A stretch of 64,000 bases of DNA from Gammaproteobacteria bacterium (GCA_020027215.1 JAHRAO010000015.1:31279-95278), one strand, 5' to 3'. Positions 8,992-18,346 are shown, numbered from the stretch's first letter. The notes: generated by a model from the sequence alone, not told the origin. Numbers and translations: made by a program.

Positions 8992-9401
8992 TGTCGACTG
9001 AGTTGTTTTATTTCTGGGGGCATATAATTCTCATCGTGTTTGGCGAGAATTGTCTGTGCAATAAATACGCCATCTTCGCGCAGCACTCCAGTCACTACGG
9101 CACCCTGCTCTTCGGCAAATAAATCGGGAGGCACCCCGCGAAAATGTACATTAACATTGGCATTAAAATCAGTGAGGGTAAAGTGTATGTCCAGTCCTTT
9201 ACGGGTAATACTACCCTTCAACACCATTCCCCCGATACGAATCTGTTGTCCTGTCGGCGCTTCTCCAGTCGCCACTGCAATCGGGGGATAAAATAGATTA
9301 ATATTATCGCGCAACACATACAAAATGATGCCCACGCTGATTGACGAAATCACTAATACTGTAACGACAATGTATAATCGTTGTTTCCGAATGGGGTGCA
9401 T
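8988..9401 (-). CDS. ccmE: Cytochrome c-type biogenesis haem chaperone CcmE
   Basis: Periplasmic haem chaperone that binds haem covalently through a histidine and passes it to CcmF. 137 residues. One N-terminal membrane anchor (about 8-28) is followed by an OB-fold. The haem-binding motif LAKHDENYMPPE carries H122 and Y126. First gene of the ccmE-ccmF-ccmG operon, whose order agrees with System I operons. The intergenic space upstream (9402-9513) holds the serS terminator, and no strong ccmE promoter was identified in it. Confidence 0.96.
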   Translation of the reverse strand: MHPIRKQRLYIVVTVLVISSISVGIILYVLRDNINLFYPPIAVATGEAPTGQQIRIGGMVLKGSITRKGLDIHFTLTDFNANVNVHFRGVPPDLFAEEQGAVVTGVLREDGVFIAQTILAKHDENYMPPEIKQLSRQ

Positions 9402-9464
9402 GGTTAAGTGAGCAATGGAGTGTGCAGTGTTTCGCCTATTAATTATACATTATCCACCATAAAG

Positions 9465-9506
9465 TAAAAGAGGCAATGGATCCTACGGGTCATCCTTACG
9501 CCTCTC
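9465..9506 (-). terminator. Probable rho-independent terminator of serS
   Basis: On the minus strand, AGAGGC pairs with GCCTCT (9500-9505 and 9469-9474), with an inner GGAT/ATCC stem and a TTTT run directly after the second arm. It starts 9 nt after the serS stop, where a terminator of the argA-ftsK-lolA-serS run would be expected. The stem is interrupted, so strength is uncertain. Confidence 0.55.
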
Positions 9507-9513
9507 CCATCGG

Positions 9514-10815
9514 TTAATTATCCACTTTATCGATGCTGTGTAAGCGATCGCTCCCCATGGCGGTGCGTAAGACCTCAGGAATGGTGATGCTCCCATCTTT
9601 ATTTTGGTAATTCTCCATCACTGCAATGAGTGTTCGCCCAACTGCTAAAGCAGAACCATTTAGGGTATGGATCCATTCAATCGGAGCATTGGCATGACTG
9701 CGCCAGCGCGCTTTCATACGCCGTGCCTGAAAGTCACCGCAATAACTGCACGAAGAAATTTCGCGATATTTTTCCTGCCCTGGCATCCATACTTCTAAGT
9801 CATAAGTTTTACGAGCCGCAAAACCTAAATCATACGCGCATAACAGGACTTTACGATAGGGCACATCTAAAAGCTGCAAGATATTTTCTGCGTCAAGAGT
9901 CAATTTTTCCAGTGCCGATTCACCCTGTTCTGCGGTCGTATGCCACACCAATTCTACTTTCTCAAATTGGTGTTGGCGAAGCATTCCGTGCGTATCGCGA
10001 CCGTAACTGCCCGCTTCGCTGCGAAAACACGGACTATGGCACACATATTTTCTCGGCAAAGAATCCGATAAAACAATTTGCTCGCGCAATAAATTAGTCA
10101 ATGGCACCTCTGCAGTGGGGATCAAATAATTTTCGGCGGGGCTATCTAGGCGAAATAAATCGTCAGAAAACTTCGGCAATTGACCGGTACCGACCAATGC
10201 ATCACTTTTGACAATGTAAGGCACATACACTTCTTGGTAGCCGTTTTGGATATGTTCTTGTAGCATCCACTGGGTCAGTACACGTTGCAAACGGGCTAAT
10301 TCACCTTGCAATACGACATAGCGTGTACCACTCAATTTGACTGCGCGAGCAAAATCCATACCCTGCATGCCCTCTCCCAATTGCACATGATCTAACAAAG
10401 GAAAATCAAAAGTGGGCGGCGTTCCATGCTCGGCAATAATGTGATGATCGTTTTCGCTATCACCATCAGGGGTACTCGCAAGTGGAGTATTGGGTAAGGT
10501 GAGCAGCCATGCGCGCAAAGTTTGTTGGCAACGATCGGCAGTGTCATTTAAGGCATTGATTTGTGAATTGATCTGTGTACTATCCTCTTGAAATTGTGCT
10601 TTTGCTATATCTACCGGCGTGCCATGCTTAATCAGATCTCCGATTTTCCGAGAAATGGCATTACGTTTAGCTTGCAATTTTTGTTTAGCGACATCGCTCT
10701 CTTTTCGTTGCGCCTCTAATTGCTCAAAGTATTCGACATCTAATGTAAAATTCCGCCGTGATAAAGCCGTTGCCACTACATCCATATTACGGCGCAATTG
10801 TTGAATATCAATCAT
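9514..10815 (-). CDS. serS: Seryl-tRNA synthetase
   Basis: Class II synthetase that charges tRNA-Ser and tRNA-Sec. 433 residues. The N-terminal coiled-coil arm (about 27-100) is followed by the class II core. Visible motifs are motif 2 CFRSEAGSYGRDTHGMLRQHQF and motif 3 in NGSALAVGRTLIAVMENYQ. The start overlaps lolA by 4 nt. ftsK-lolA-serS matches the E. coli ftsK-lolA-rarA-serS order except that rarA is missing. Confidence 0.97.
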   Translation of the reverse strand: MIDIQQLRRNMDVVATALSRRNFTLDVEYFEQLEAQRKESDVAKQKLQAKRNAISRKIGDLIKHGTPVDIAKAQFQEDSTQINSQINALNDTADRCQQTLRAWLLTLPNTPLASTPDGDSENDHHIIAEHGTPPTFDFPLLDHVQLGEGMQGMDFARAVKLSGTRYVVLQGELARLQRVLTQWMLQEHIQNGYQEVYVPYIVKSDALVGTGQLPKFSDDLFRLDSPAENYLIPTAEVPLTNLLREQIVLSDSLPRKYVCHSPCFRSEAGSYGRDTHGMLRQHQFEKVELVWHTTAEQGESALEKLTLDAENILQLLDVPYRKVLLCAYDLGFAARKTYDLEVWMPGQEKYREISSCSYCGDFQARRMKARWRSHANAPIEWIHTLNGSALAVGRTLIAVMENYQNKDGSITIPEVLRTAMGSDRLHSIDKVDN

Positions 10816-11450
10816 TCCTCAAAAATAACATCCGTATTCGGTGGCGGATCAAAACGGAAAAAATCTGGGTCTATGCGCGGATTTTTCTTGGTGCGGCGGA
10901 AAAGAACGGTCGTCAAATGGCCTAGGCTATTGTAGCTACGCAATGATACGGGTACTCCTCGCCGAAAGCGAATTTCCACTCGTTGAATAATTCCATTTTT
11001 TTCGCGGGGATGAAAGATAAATAAGTTTTTTTGTGGGCGGTTTTTTTTCATCCCATATTCAATGGCAAAATGCCGTTTAATGTCCTGCATTTCACCGCCC
11101 AAAAGGGTGGTCGTAATTGCATCGGAATAACGCTGCATACTCCCGACCGTTAGTTGTTCCAAATCTGCATCATAGCGCCATAATGTTTCACCATCGCTGA
11201 CAATGGTTTGAGCGTATGGGTTTTCAGTTTTCCAATAGGCACGTCCTGGGCGACTGATCACTATACGCCCTTCCACTTCTTCCACAAGTTCGCCTTGTTG
11301 ATTTTCAATGCGTTGGCGAAATTTAGCCGAAAACCGTTTCAAAGGCTGCAAAATACTCGTTAATTCCGCTTCCGCAGATCGGTCAGCAAATGCCGGATGA
11401 ATAAATCCGAGTGCGATGCAGCACACAATCAAAAATGAATACTTCAGCAT
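10812..11450 (-). CDS. lolA: Outer-membrane lipoprotein carrier protein LolA
   Basis: Periplasmic chaperone that carries lipoproteins from LolCDE to LolB. 212 residues. A signal peptide spans about 1-22 (FLIVCCIALGFIHPAFA). The mature part has the half-barrel pattern beginning LKRFSAKFRQRIEN, then GRAYWKTENPYAQTIVSDGE, which is highly typical of LolA. Lies between ftsK (31-nt gap) and serS (4-nt overlap), as in other gammaproteobacteria. Confidence 0.94.
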   Translation of the reverse strand: MLKYSFLIVCCIALGFIHPAFADRSAEAELTSILQPLKRFSAKFRQRIENQQGELVEEVEGRIVISRPGRAYWKTENPYAQTIVSDGETLWRYDADLEQLTVGSMQRYSDAITTTLLGGEMQDIKRHFAIEYGMKKNRPQKNLFIFHPREKNGIIQRVEIRFRRGVPVSLRSYNSLGHLTTVLFRRTKKNPRIDPDFFRFDPPPNTDVIFEE

Positions 11451-11481
11451 AACGCCATCAGTATAGCCGATTATGATGGAT

Positions 11482-14013
11482 TTAAGGTGGTTGTTTTTGC
11501 GACAACAAGACCTCGCGCATGCCTTTATGATTCATCGGACTCACTATGCCTTCTTTTTCCATTTGTTCAATAATGCGTGCGGCGCGATTATATCCAACAC
11601 GCAACCTGCGTTGCAGAGACGAAATAGATGCCCGACCTGTTTCATTGACGCATTGGACTGCCTGCGCATACAAATCATCCAACTCTTCTTTTTTATCCCG
11701 AGCCGATTCTACTGCGGGAGACGGTTGAGTAATTTCCGGCATATAATCGGGTTGTTCGCGATTGCGCCAATAGGAGATGACGGCTTCCACTTCTTGGTCG
11801 CCAATATAAGCACCATGCACCCGCACGGGGGCGCTCACACCACCGGGCAAATACAGCATATCACCGTGCCCCAATAAGTTTTCAGCACCGCTCTGATCTA
11901 AAATAGTACGCGAATCAATGCGCGATGATACTTGGAATGCAATACGCGCCGGTATATTGGCTTTAATCAAGCCGGTAATCACATTCACCGAAGGGCGTTG
12001 AGTGGCGACAATAAGGTGAATACCCGCGGCGCGTGATTTTTGCGCAATACGGATAATCAATTCTTCTATCTTTTTTCCCATATTCAAAATCAAATCCGCC
12101 AATTCGTCAATAGCAATGACAATCAGTGGTAGGGGTTCGTGCCCAGCAATGGGGGTTTGATGGCGTATTTTATCGTTGTATACATTAAAATGACGCACCT
12201 GCACTTGTGCCATAAGACGATAACGGCGCTCCATTTCGGCAACACACCACCGCAAAGCATTTTCTGCTTCGGTCATATCGGTGACCACTGGGGTTAATAA
12301 ATGCGGAATACCTTCGTAGATCGAGAGTTCTAATACTTTGGGATCAATTAAAATCATACGCACCTCGCTCGGAGGCGACTTAAAGAGTATGCTCATCAAC
12401 ATACTATTTAATGCCACCGATTTTCCCGATCCTGTGGTTCCAGCAAGCAATAAATGCGGCATTTTTTCCAAATCGACAATGACCGCATTCCCAGCAATGT
12501 TGTGACCAAGAGCCATAGCCAAGGGGCGGGAATTTGTGTGGAAATTTTTCGATTCAAGCACTTCGCGTAAAGTAACCGTATGCCGGTGGGCATTAGGAAC
12601 CTCTATACCGATCACCGAACGTCCGGGAATAATATCCACCACCCGCAAGTGGCTAACCGCCAAAGCGCGCGCCAAATCTTTCTCCAATGCGTTAATTTTA
12701 GTCACTTTGATCCCTGGAGCGAGACGCAATTCAAAACGCGTAATCACTGGTCCCGTGAGGGTTGCGGTCACTTCGGCGTTTATTTTGAAATGAGCCAATT
12801 GTTTCTGTAAAAGTTGTGCCATTTTGCGATTCATTGCCACCATACCATCATCACCATCATCTCCCTGTGCGCTAGTGGATTGCCTTTTTCCTGCCGGTGT
12901 ATCCGGTGCAGGATCGGTATTTTTATTGAGCAAATCTATAGAAGGTAATTTGTGAAGCGACTCCTGTGCTGGCGGCCTCGCAACAGGCGGGGGAATGGTT
13001 TGCGGTTCGGGAGGTAACGGCGGTTCGGGGGTGTGGAGTGCGGGTATTGTATCGTGCTGACCGACATTACCAATAGTCGGCTCAATTTTATTGTGCGGAT
13101 GGCGAATCATATTCCGCCAGCGAGAAATAAAAGACATTTTGGAGGGCATAATCACTTTTTGTGTATGTAGCGGACGACTGCGTGCACTATGCCTGCGCAT
13201 TTTTTTACGGGCGATTTTTTTGTCGGCGGAAGAGGCGGTAAAACGTTTATAAACAGATCGCATATACCGAAATAAACGCAGGGTATTCCTACCGGCGAAT
13301 TTCAAAGACCATACCACAGCAGCACCGATCACATAGAGAATATTTGTCACACGGCGCATCAGCCACCGCGCGATGCTCCACAACCTGCTCACAATAGCAA
13401 TGCAGTAAGTTGATAGAGATACATACACTGCAAAAATCACGCGCACCGTTTTTTCAATGGTCTGCATCCACGGAATAGTGGTAAAAAACGTCAGCCCTAA
13501 TAAAAATAGGGCAAACAAAGCAATGTAGGTGCCAAAAAGCCCGAATAATTGGACTCCCTGCTGAACAATATTCAACCCCGTAAAGCCCCCCCCACCAAAT
13601 AGCAATTTTCTACTCTGGGGGGCAGATTCGAAATCACCGATTGCCAATAATCCACTACTGGCGAGTATAAATAAAACAAAACCGATTACGCGAATCATGG
13701 TGATCTTAGAAGAATAGGATGTATCGCCTGCGGAACTAAATAAGCGCCAGCTCATCAGCACAATTAAACCATAAGAAGCATAGCCCAATAAGGCGAATAA
13801 CATGCTCGCAAGGTAGGCTCCTACAGGTCCTGTCACATTTTGCACGGTTCCTGTGTGTTGATCCGCCCATCCTGGATCGCTCGGTGTATGATCCAATAAT
13901 GCCACGCCAATAAATATACAACTTGCCGCCATCAGAATATACGCGCCTTCATACAGGGTTTGTTGTAGTTTATTTTGTGGTGGAGAAATCACTTGCCTAT
14001 TACGCTGTACCAT
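11482..14013 (-). CDS. ftsK: DNA translocase FtsK
   Basis: Septal DNA pump coordinating chromosome dimer resolution with division. 843 residues from the second Met; the ATG at 14019 is only 2 nt from GGAG, whereas 14013 has ideal spacing. Domains: about four N-terminal membrane helices (to about 190), a basic and Pro-rich linker (240-360, short compared with E. coli FtsK), and the RecA-like motor with Walker A GTTGSGKS and Walker B PLIVIAIDELADLI. The C-terminal winged-helix gamma domain (about 780-843) reads KOPS and contacts XerD. Transcribed just after argA. Confidence 0.96.
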   Translation of the reverse strand: MVQRNRQVISPPQNKLQQTLYEGAYILMAASCIFIGVALLDHTPSDPGWADQHTGTVQNVTGPVGAYLASMLFALLGYASYGLIVLMSWRLFSSAGDTSYSSKITMIRVIGFVLFILASSGLLAIGDFESAPQSRKLLFGGGGFTGLNIVQQGVQLFGLFGTYIALFALFLLGLTFFTTIPWMQTIEKTVRVIFAVYVSLSTYCIAIVSRLWSIARWLMRRVTNILYVIGAAVVWSLKFAGRNTLRLFRYMRSVYKRFTASSADKKIARKKMRRHSARSRPLHTQKVIMPSKMSFISRWRNMIRHPHNKIEPTIGNVGQHDTIPALHTPEPPLPPEPQTIPPPVARPPAQESLHKLPSIDLLNKNTDPAPDTPAGKRQSTSAQGDDGDDGMVAMNRKMAQLLQKQLAHFKINAEVTATLTGPVITRFELRLAPGIKVTKINALEKDLARALAVSHLRVVDIIPGRSVIGIEVPNAHRHTVTLREVLESKNFHTNSRPLAMALGHNIAGNAVIVDLEKMPHLLLAGTTGSGKSVALNSMLMSILFKSPPSEVRMILIDPKVLELSIYEGIPHLLTPVVTDMTEAENALRWCVAEMERRYRLMAQVQVRHFNVYNDKIRHQTPIAGHEPLPLIVIAIDELADLILNMGKKIEELIIRIAQKSRAAGIHLIVATQRPSVNVITGLIKANIPARIAFQVSSRIDSRTILDQSGAENLLGHGDMLYLPGGVSAPVRVHGAYIGDQEVEAVISYWRNREQPDYMPEITQPSPAVESARDKKEELDDLYAQAVQCVNETGRASISSLQRRLRVGYNRAARIIEQMEKEGIVSPMNHKGMREVLLSQKQPP

Positions 14014-14026
14014 TTTCATCTCTCCA

Positions 14027-15532
14027 TTACAATCTGTGCTCGCCGTGTTCGGCCTGTCCAGAAATATCCATAGATACAGGGACGGTACACCATTTTAATA
14101 ATACCTTCGCATTACGTTGCACATTATAAGTTTGCCGGCGGCTTACCGGTAATTCATTAGGCGTCGCCAGGCGGAATCCGCGCTCCAAAAACCAATGTGT
14201 GGTTTGTGTACTCAGCACAAAAATATAATGCATTTCCATTACCTGCGCCATTTCTTCTAACATTTGCAACATTTTATTCCCTCGACCGGCCATGCGATAT
14301 TCACTATCGGTGACCATGCACGAAATCTCCCCACAATGCCCCTCTGCATAGGCATACAATGCTGCACAGCTAATAATCTTCCCGTCTCGTTCAATGACCA
14401 CAAAATTATTGATTCCGCTTTCCAAATCTACTCGTGGTCGTTTCACTAATACACCATCTTCTTCCAATGGGCGAATTAAACGCAAAATTCCGTCTATATC
14501 CGCTCGTTGGGCGGTGCGGAATTTTTCATACGGTTCCCGGGTGACCATAGTGCCACACCCATCGCGAGTGAAAATTTCGCGCAGCAAAGCATCCTTTTTG
14601 CGCGCATTAACTAAATGTACCCGCTGGACACCTCGTTCAATCGCCGAGTGTGCTACTCGTAAAAGTGGATGCGCAGCATATCGCTCGTGCACGTCATTCA
14701 CAGTCAATTCACTTGGCAACGGAGGGTGTGTCTGCGGGGAAACCACCTGATCACCTATGAGAATGAGCTTATCCGCACCCAATAGGGTTGCCGTTTGCAT
14801 AGCAATTTCAGTTGCCGAAAGCAAGAATATGTCACCCTCCATACCAAAACCCAACGGCGGTAATAATACAATATGCCCACTTTGTAATTGGCTTAATATC
14901 ATCTCTTTATCAATTTTGCGCACTCTGCCAGCATGGAGCATATCGACGCCGTCAATGACCCCCACCGGTCTCCCTATGATATAGTTGCTTTGACTGATTG
15001 GAGTGGATACTCCGTGGAGATGGCGATTTGGTAAACTCATCATGCACGCTAAGTGCGTAGCGCTTGCCGTAATGTCACTAATTGCTTGTTGCATCGCATC
15101 TGCAGCCGGTAAGATATCCTCTGGCCAATTGATCTGATCGGAGTAATCTTCCTTGCACGGCACTTGATGGGCAAATACCACTACTATGGCGATATCTAAA
15201 CAATTGAGCAAGGCAATGTCCTGCGCCAATGCCTGTAAATAATCCTGACGCAAGAGGCGACTCGCCAGCCAGAGCACAAAAATACGGCGCCGATGGGTGC
15301 GTAAATACGGAACAATTTCCCTAATCGGATGCACAGCATGATGACAACCGATATACTCGTTATGTAACGATTGGATACGCTGTCCAACTGAAAAAGCCAC
15401 ATCGCCCTTACTGTGCCTCATTCTGTGCACTGTAGATTGCGAACACTGCGCGTGCTGCGCTATTTCTTGTTCCGACCAACCGGTGGCATATTGTATTTCG
15501 CGCAATAACTGGGCAAGGGATTGATAGTGCAT
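14027..15532 (-). CDS. argA: N-acetylglutamate synthase with an N-terminal helix-turn-helix domain
   Basis: Predicted first enzyme of arginine synthesis: acetyl-CoA plus glutamate to N-acetylglutamate. 501 residues versus 443 in E. coli ArgA. The extra part is residues 1-60, a helix-turn-helix (WSEQEIAQHAQCSQSTVHRM, then VGQRIQSLH). Next comes a diverged amino-acid-kinase fold (70-350), with HAGRVRKID and FTRDGCGT conserved but the usual GGE and GARPQ motifs lost. The C-terminal GNAT domain (360-501) keeps LIRPLEEDGVLVKR, CAALYAY, GRGNKML and HWFLERGF. No Shine-Dalgarno is evident before the ATG. ftsK follows by about 13 nt. Confidence 0.9.
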   Translation of the reverse strand: MHYQSLAQLLREIQYATGWSEQEIAQHAQCSQSTVHRMRHSKGDVAFSVGQRIQSLHNEYIGCHHAVHPIREIVPYLRTHRRRIFVLWLASRLLRQDYLQALAQDIALLNCLDIAIVVVFAHQVPCKEDYSDQINWPEDILPAADAMQQAISDITASATHLACMMSLPNRHLHGVSTPISQSNYIIGRPVGVIDGVDMLHAGRVRKIDKEMILSQLQSGHIVLLPPLGFGMEGDIFLLSATEIAMQTATLLGADKLILIGDQVVSPQTHPPLPSELTVNDVHERYAAHPLLRVAHSAIERGVQRVHLVNARKKDALLREIFTRDGCGTMVTREPYEKFRTAQRADIDGILRLIRPLEEDGVLVKRPRVDLESGINNFVVIERDGKIISCAALYAYAEGHCGEISCMVTDSEYRMAGRGNKMLQMLEEMAQVMEMHYIFVLSTQTTHWFLERGFRLATPNELPVSRRQTYNVQRNAKVLLKWCTVPVSMDISGQAEHGEHRL

Positions 15533-15592
15533 GTAAACTATATATAAATTTTTTACACCTATTTTACCAAAAAATTAATTATATCTTAATAA

Positions 15593-15621
15593 ATTATCGA
15601 TTTTATAGATATTGAGCGCAA
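15593..15621 (-). promoter_or_regulatory. Possible argA promoter in an AT-rich intergenic region
   Basis: On the minus strand TTGCGC (15621-15616), a 17-bp spacer and GATAAT (15598-15593) lie about 60 nt upstream of the argA start. The whole gap 15533-15661 is very AT-rich and could include an UP element or a binding site for the HTH of ArgA itself. No clear ArgR box was found. Assignment is tentative. Confidence 0.4.
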
Positions 15622-15661
15622 AAAATAATTTATATATGGCAGAGAGGGATCAATGCCTCCT

Positions 15662-17464
15662 TTATTTGTCAGACGCTAAACGCACCGCGGGAAAATAATC
15701 GGCAATTTTTTCTCGTTGCCACCAATCACCGCTTTGGTTATGCCAACGCGTGTAACGATACCGATAAAGATGGGCCCGCACATAAACTGGCGGGCGGGAC
15801 GCAAAAGGGTTGCTGGCAAACAAAGCGTTAACAGACGGGCTCCCCTGTAATAAACGCAACATCAAATGGCTGAACCACGGAGCGTTATTTGCGCCGCGCA
15901 ATGAAGCAAACCATAATTGCCAATCCAAACGAGGCTGGTGAGGGATATTCCACGGCGGCGGGCGATGTGTAGCATCCGGCTTATAACGGAAAGAATAAGC
16001 GTGCCATTGCTGTCCATCCCATGACCCCTCAATAATAATTTCGTTGCGCTCGGTCGTCATTATCGCAAAGAGCCCATAGCGATTGACCGCGTGTAACGGC
16101 GAAAAAAAATCAGTAGCATAACTTAATAGTGGCACGGGGGCACGATAAAATGTCTCTGCAATGCGTACCATACCTAATAGTGTCACAGTCACGAAAAAAA
16201 TGCGTAGGCACCACCCACTTGAAAAAAATTGTGCGGATGAGCGCACAGAATAAAAACGGGTTAACCATTGATCGTCCAACAAAAACAAGCACAGGAAAAT
16301 GGTCAGCACATTAAAATAGTTATAATTGCCGGTACACAAAATGGCAATCTCCAAAACCACAAACCCGATTGCAGCGATATGCCGTAACCGGCGAGGAAAA
16401 AAAATCAACCACGGCAAAACGAGCTCAACAACAAAAGTAGCGCCCACCATCCAATAGTGTAGGGTGGCGGGTAAGTGGTGAGCATACCAGGCTAATGGCG
16501 TGGGAAGCGGTTGTGTTTCGTAATGAAATTGGAGTGCGCTCCAATCCGCCCAAGTGGCATCGCCGCTGAGCAATTTCACCACCCCAGACAAAAACATAAA
16601 GCGAAACAATAATAAGCGAAACAACCAAATTGGCAAAGCCGAGCGGGGGGAGAGAAAAATGGCAAGTAAGCCGCATTCAAGGAGTAGTAAATCCCACTGA
16701 TACGACATAAATACTTGGCCAGCATAAAATAACGACAAATAAAAGATAAACGCCACCAGCAAAACCAAGCGCCGCACAATGTTTAACTGCGCCATGCGGA
16801 GAGGAAGAACACTCAATAATACCCCGCACAAAACCCCACCCCAACATAAGGCTGTAATGAACGCATCGCTTGCCGATAACCAAAATACATTGGGGGCATG
16901 GTAGTATGCCAATGCCCCTAATCGCTGATACACCCCATCCAGCCATGCTTGCAATGGCACAATACCATTTTCGCCAATCAAACCCATGGCTTGCACAGCA
17001 AAAGAAGCAAAGGCACAAATATACACCACTCCCAGCAAACGGATAAACAAGTCACTCACCAGCTCATAACGAGCGGGGGTTATGCTATGACCCCAGCATG
17101 CAGTAGTCACCAACGCTAATAATGAACGATGGTTTGCGCAAAAACGATACACTTTTTCAGATAAATAACGAAAGAAAGACACCGCACAATACCAACGCCA
17201 CCAGTATTGTTTGCTCGGCACAGATGCCAATGTGGCAAATGCCGCCCCTGCCCCGCTCGCACGCACTGTACCATCCGATGAAATGTACTGAATTGACTGC
17301 CGACAATCCTCTGCGGTCAAAGGAGCAAACTGCGCATAATTGTCCTGATAAGGAAGATAGTGGACTCTTTCTCGCGTTAATTGGCGGTAATACTCAATCC
17401 ATCGCCGACACACCGCACACTCTCCATCGTAAAGGAGAGTGCCTCCATAAATTGTCTCCGTCAT
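15662..17464 (-). CDS. DCC-domain / lipase maturation factor (LMF) family membrane fusion protein
   Basis: Unnamed protein of 600 residues. Residues 1-120 are a DCC (DUF393) thiol-disulfide-oxidoreductase-like domain with LLYDGECAVCRRW, where C16 and C19 form the CxxC. A multi-helix membrane region (about 130-420) of the HTTM/LMF kind follows. The soluble C-terminal part has RYGLFAIMT, EIIIEGSWDGQQW and PHQPRLDWQLWFA, typical of lipase maturation factor 1 proteins. In animals LMF1 helps lipases fold in the ER; the bacterial role is unknown. A redox or quality-control job at the membrane is an inference. It sits 144 nt after yggS and may have its own promoter. Confidence 0.85.
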   Translation of the reverse strand: MTETIYGGTLLYDGECAVCRRWIEYYRQLTRERVHYLPYQDNYAQFAPLTAEDCRQSIQYISSDGTVRASGAGAAFATLASVPSKQYWWRWYCAVSFFRYLSEKVYRFCANHRSLLALVTTACWGHSITPARYELVSDLFIRLLGVVYICAFASFAVQAMGLIGENGIVPLQAWLDGVYQRLGALAYYHAPNVFWLSASDAFITALCWGGVLCGVLLSVLPLRMAQLNIVRRLVLLVAFIFYLSLFYAGQVFMSYQWDLLLLECGLLAIFLSPRSALPIWLFRLLLFRFMFLSGVVKLLSGDATWADWSALQFHYETQPLPTPLAWYAHHLPATLHYWMVGATFVVELVLPWLIFFPRRLRHIAAIGFVVLEIAILCTGNYNYFNVLTIFLCLFLLDDQWLTRFYSVRSSAQFFSSGWCLRIFFVTVTLLGMVRIAETFYRAPVPLLSYATDFFSPLHAVNRYGLFAIMTTERNEIIIEGSWDGQQWHAYSFRYKPDATHRPPPWNIPHQPRLDWQLWFASLRGANNAPWFSHLMLRLLQGSPSVNALFASNPFASRPPVYVRAHLYRYRYTRWHNQSGDWWQREKIADYFPAVRLASDK

Positions 17465-17608
17465 ATTCTCACCGCTTTTAATAGTGCACTACCATTTCAG
17501 TAGTATATGTTACCCTGTTCGCTCGCATCAATTTTATTTGGCTGCTGAGGGTGGCAGAATTATCGGCTATATCAAATGCACAAAACTGGGAAATGATGTC
17601 TCATATAT

Positions 17609-18334
17609 TCACCCATCATCGGTGATTGGCGGGCGGGCGCCAAAAATAGCGCTTCCCACACGGATGGCGGTTGCGCCTTCGGCAACCGCTAACTCCCAAT
17701 CAGCGGACATTCCCATAGACAAAGTATCCAGTTGGGGGTATGAAGAACGCAGATCATTCATTAAATCTGCCAGCTGAGCAAAAATTGTGCGTGGCGATAG
17801 ATGATCTACGGGAGGCAACACCATTAAACCGCGCAACCGCAAGTGCGGTTGCGCATCGGTCACTGCTACCAAATCCGCCAATTCATTGGAAGAAACGCCA
17901 CAACGCTTTGTCAAGGAAGACGCAGACCACAAATCCACTTGTAAACAGCAATTCAGCGGCGGTAAATGCGCGGGGCGGGCATTGTTGAGGCGCACGGCAA
18001 TTTTTTGCCGATCTATGCTATGCACCCAATCAAAATGTGTGGCAACGAGATGGGTTTTATTGCTCTGTACCGCACCAATACAGTGCCAGCTAATCGCCAA
18101 ATCACCCAACGCAACAATTTTCGGCACTGCTTCACTGACATAATTTTCTCCGAATGAGCGTATTCCCAGGGCATAAGCAGTACGCAACATCAATACGGGT
18201 TGCATTTTACTAGCGGCAATAACGGTAATGGCAGCCGGATCGCGACCACTCTTGTGTGCAACAGTGGCAAGGCGTTTATGCAGTAAAGGGATACGTTGGT
18301 GAATGTCCGATGATGCGGCAACACTCATGATCAT
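17609..18334 (-). CDS. yggS: YggS-family pyridoxal phosphate homeostasis protein
   Basis: PLP-binding protein of the COG0325 fold-type III family that buffers free PLP; no catalytic activity is established. 241 residues. The PLP Lys is in VIAASKMQP (about residue 43). Other family segments are SFGENYVSEA, WHCIGAVQSNKTH, LRLRGLMVLPP and SMGMSADWELAVAEGATAIRVGSAIFG. Last of a tight run mgtE-queD-like-yggS (12-nt gap). In many bacteria yggS lies beside proC or pilT, so this location is not the usual one. Confidence 0.95.
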   Translation of the reverse strand: MIMSVAASSDIHQRIPLLHKRLATVAHKSGRDPAAITVIAASKMQPVLMLRTAYALGIRSFGENYVSEAVPKIVALGDLAISWHCIGAVQSNKTHLVATHFDWVHSIDRQKIAVRLNNARPAHLPPLNCCLQVDLWSASSLTKRCGVSSNELADLVAVTDAQPHLRLRGLMVLPPVDHLSPRTIFAQLADLMNDLRSSYPQLDTLSMGMSADWELAVAEGATAIRVGSAIFGARPPITDDG

Positions 18335-18346
18335 GGTCCATCTTTT

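Noticed and set aside
9630..10097. 155-codon plus-strand ORF opposite serS
   Set aside because: serS is unmistakable in this interval; the antisense translation has no recognisable domain.
15533..15661. ArgR box upstream of argA
   Set aside because: The region is AT-rich everywhere; no TGAAT-N4-ATTCA-like site was found.
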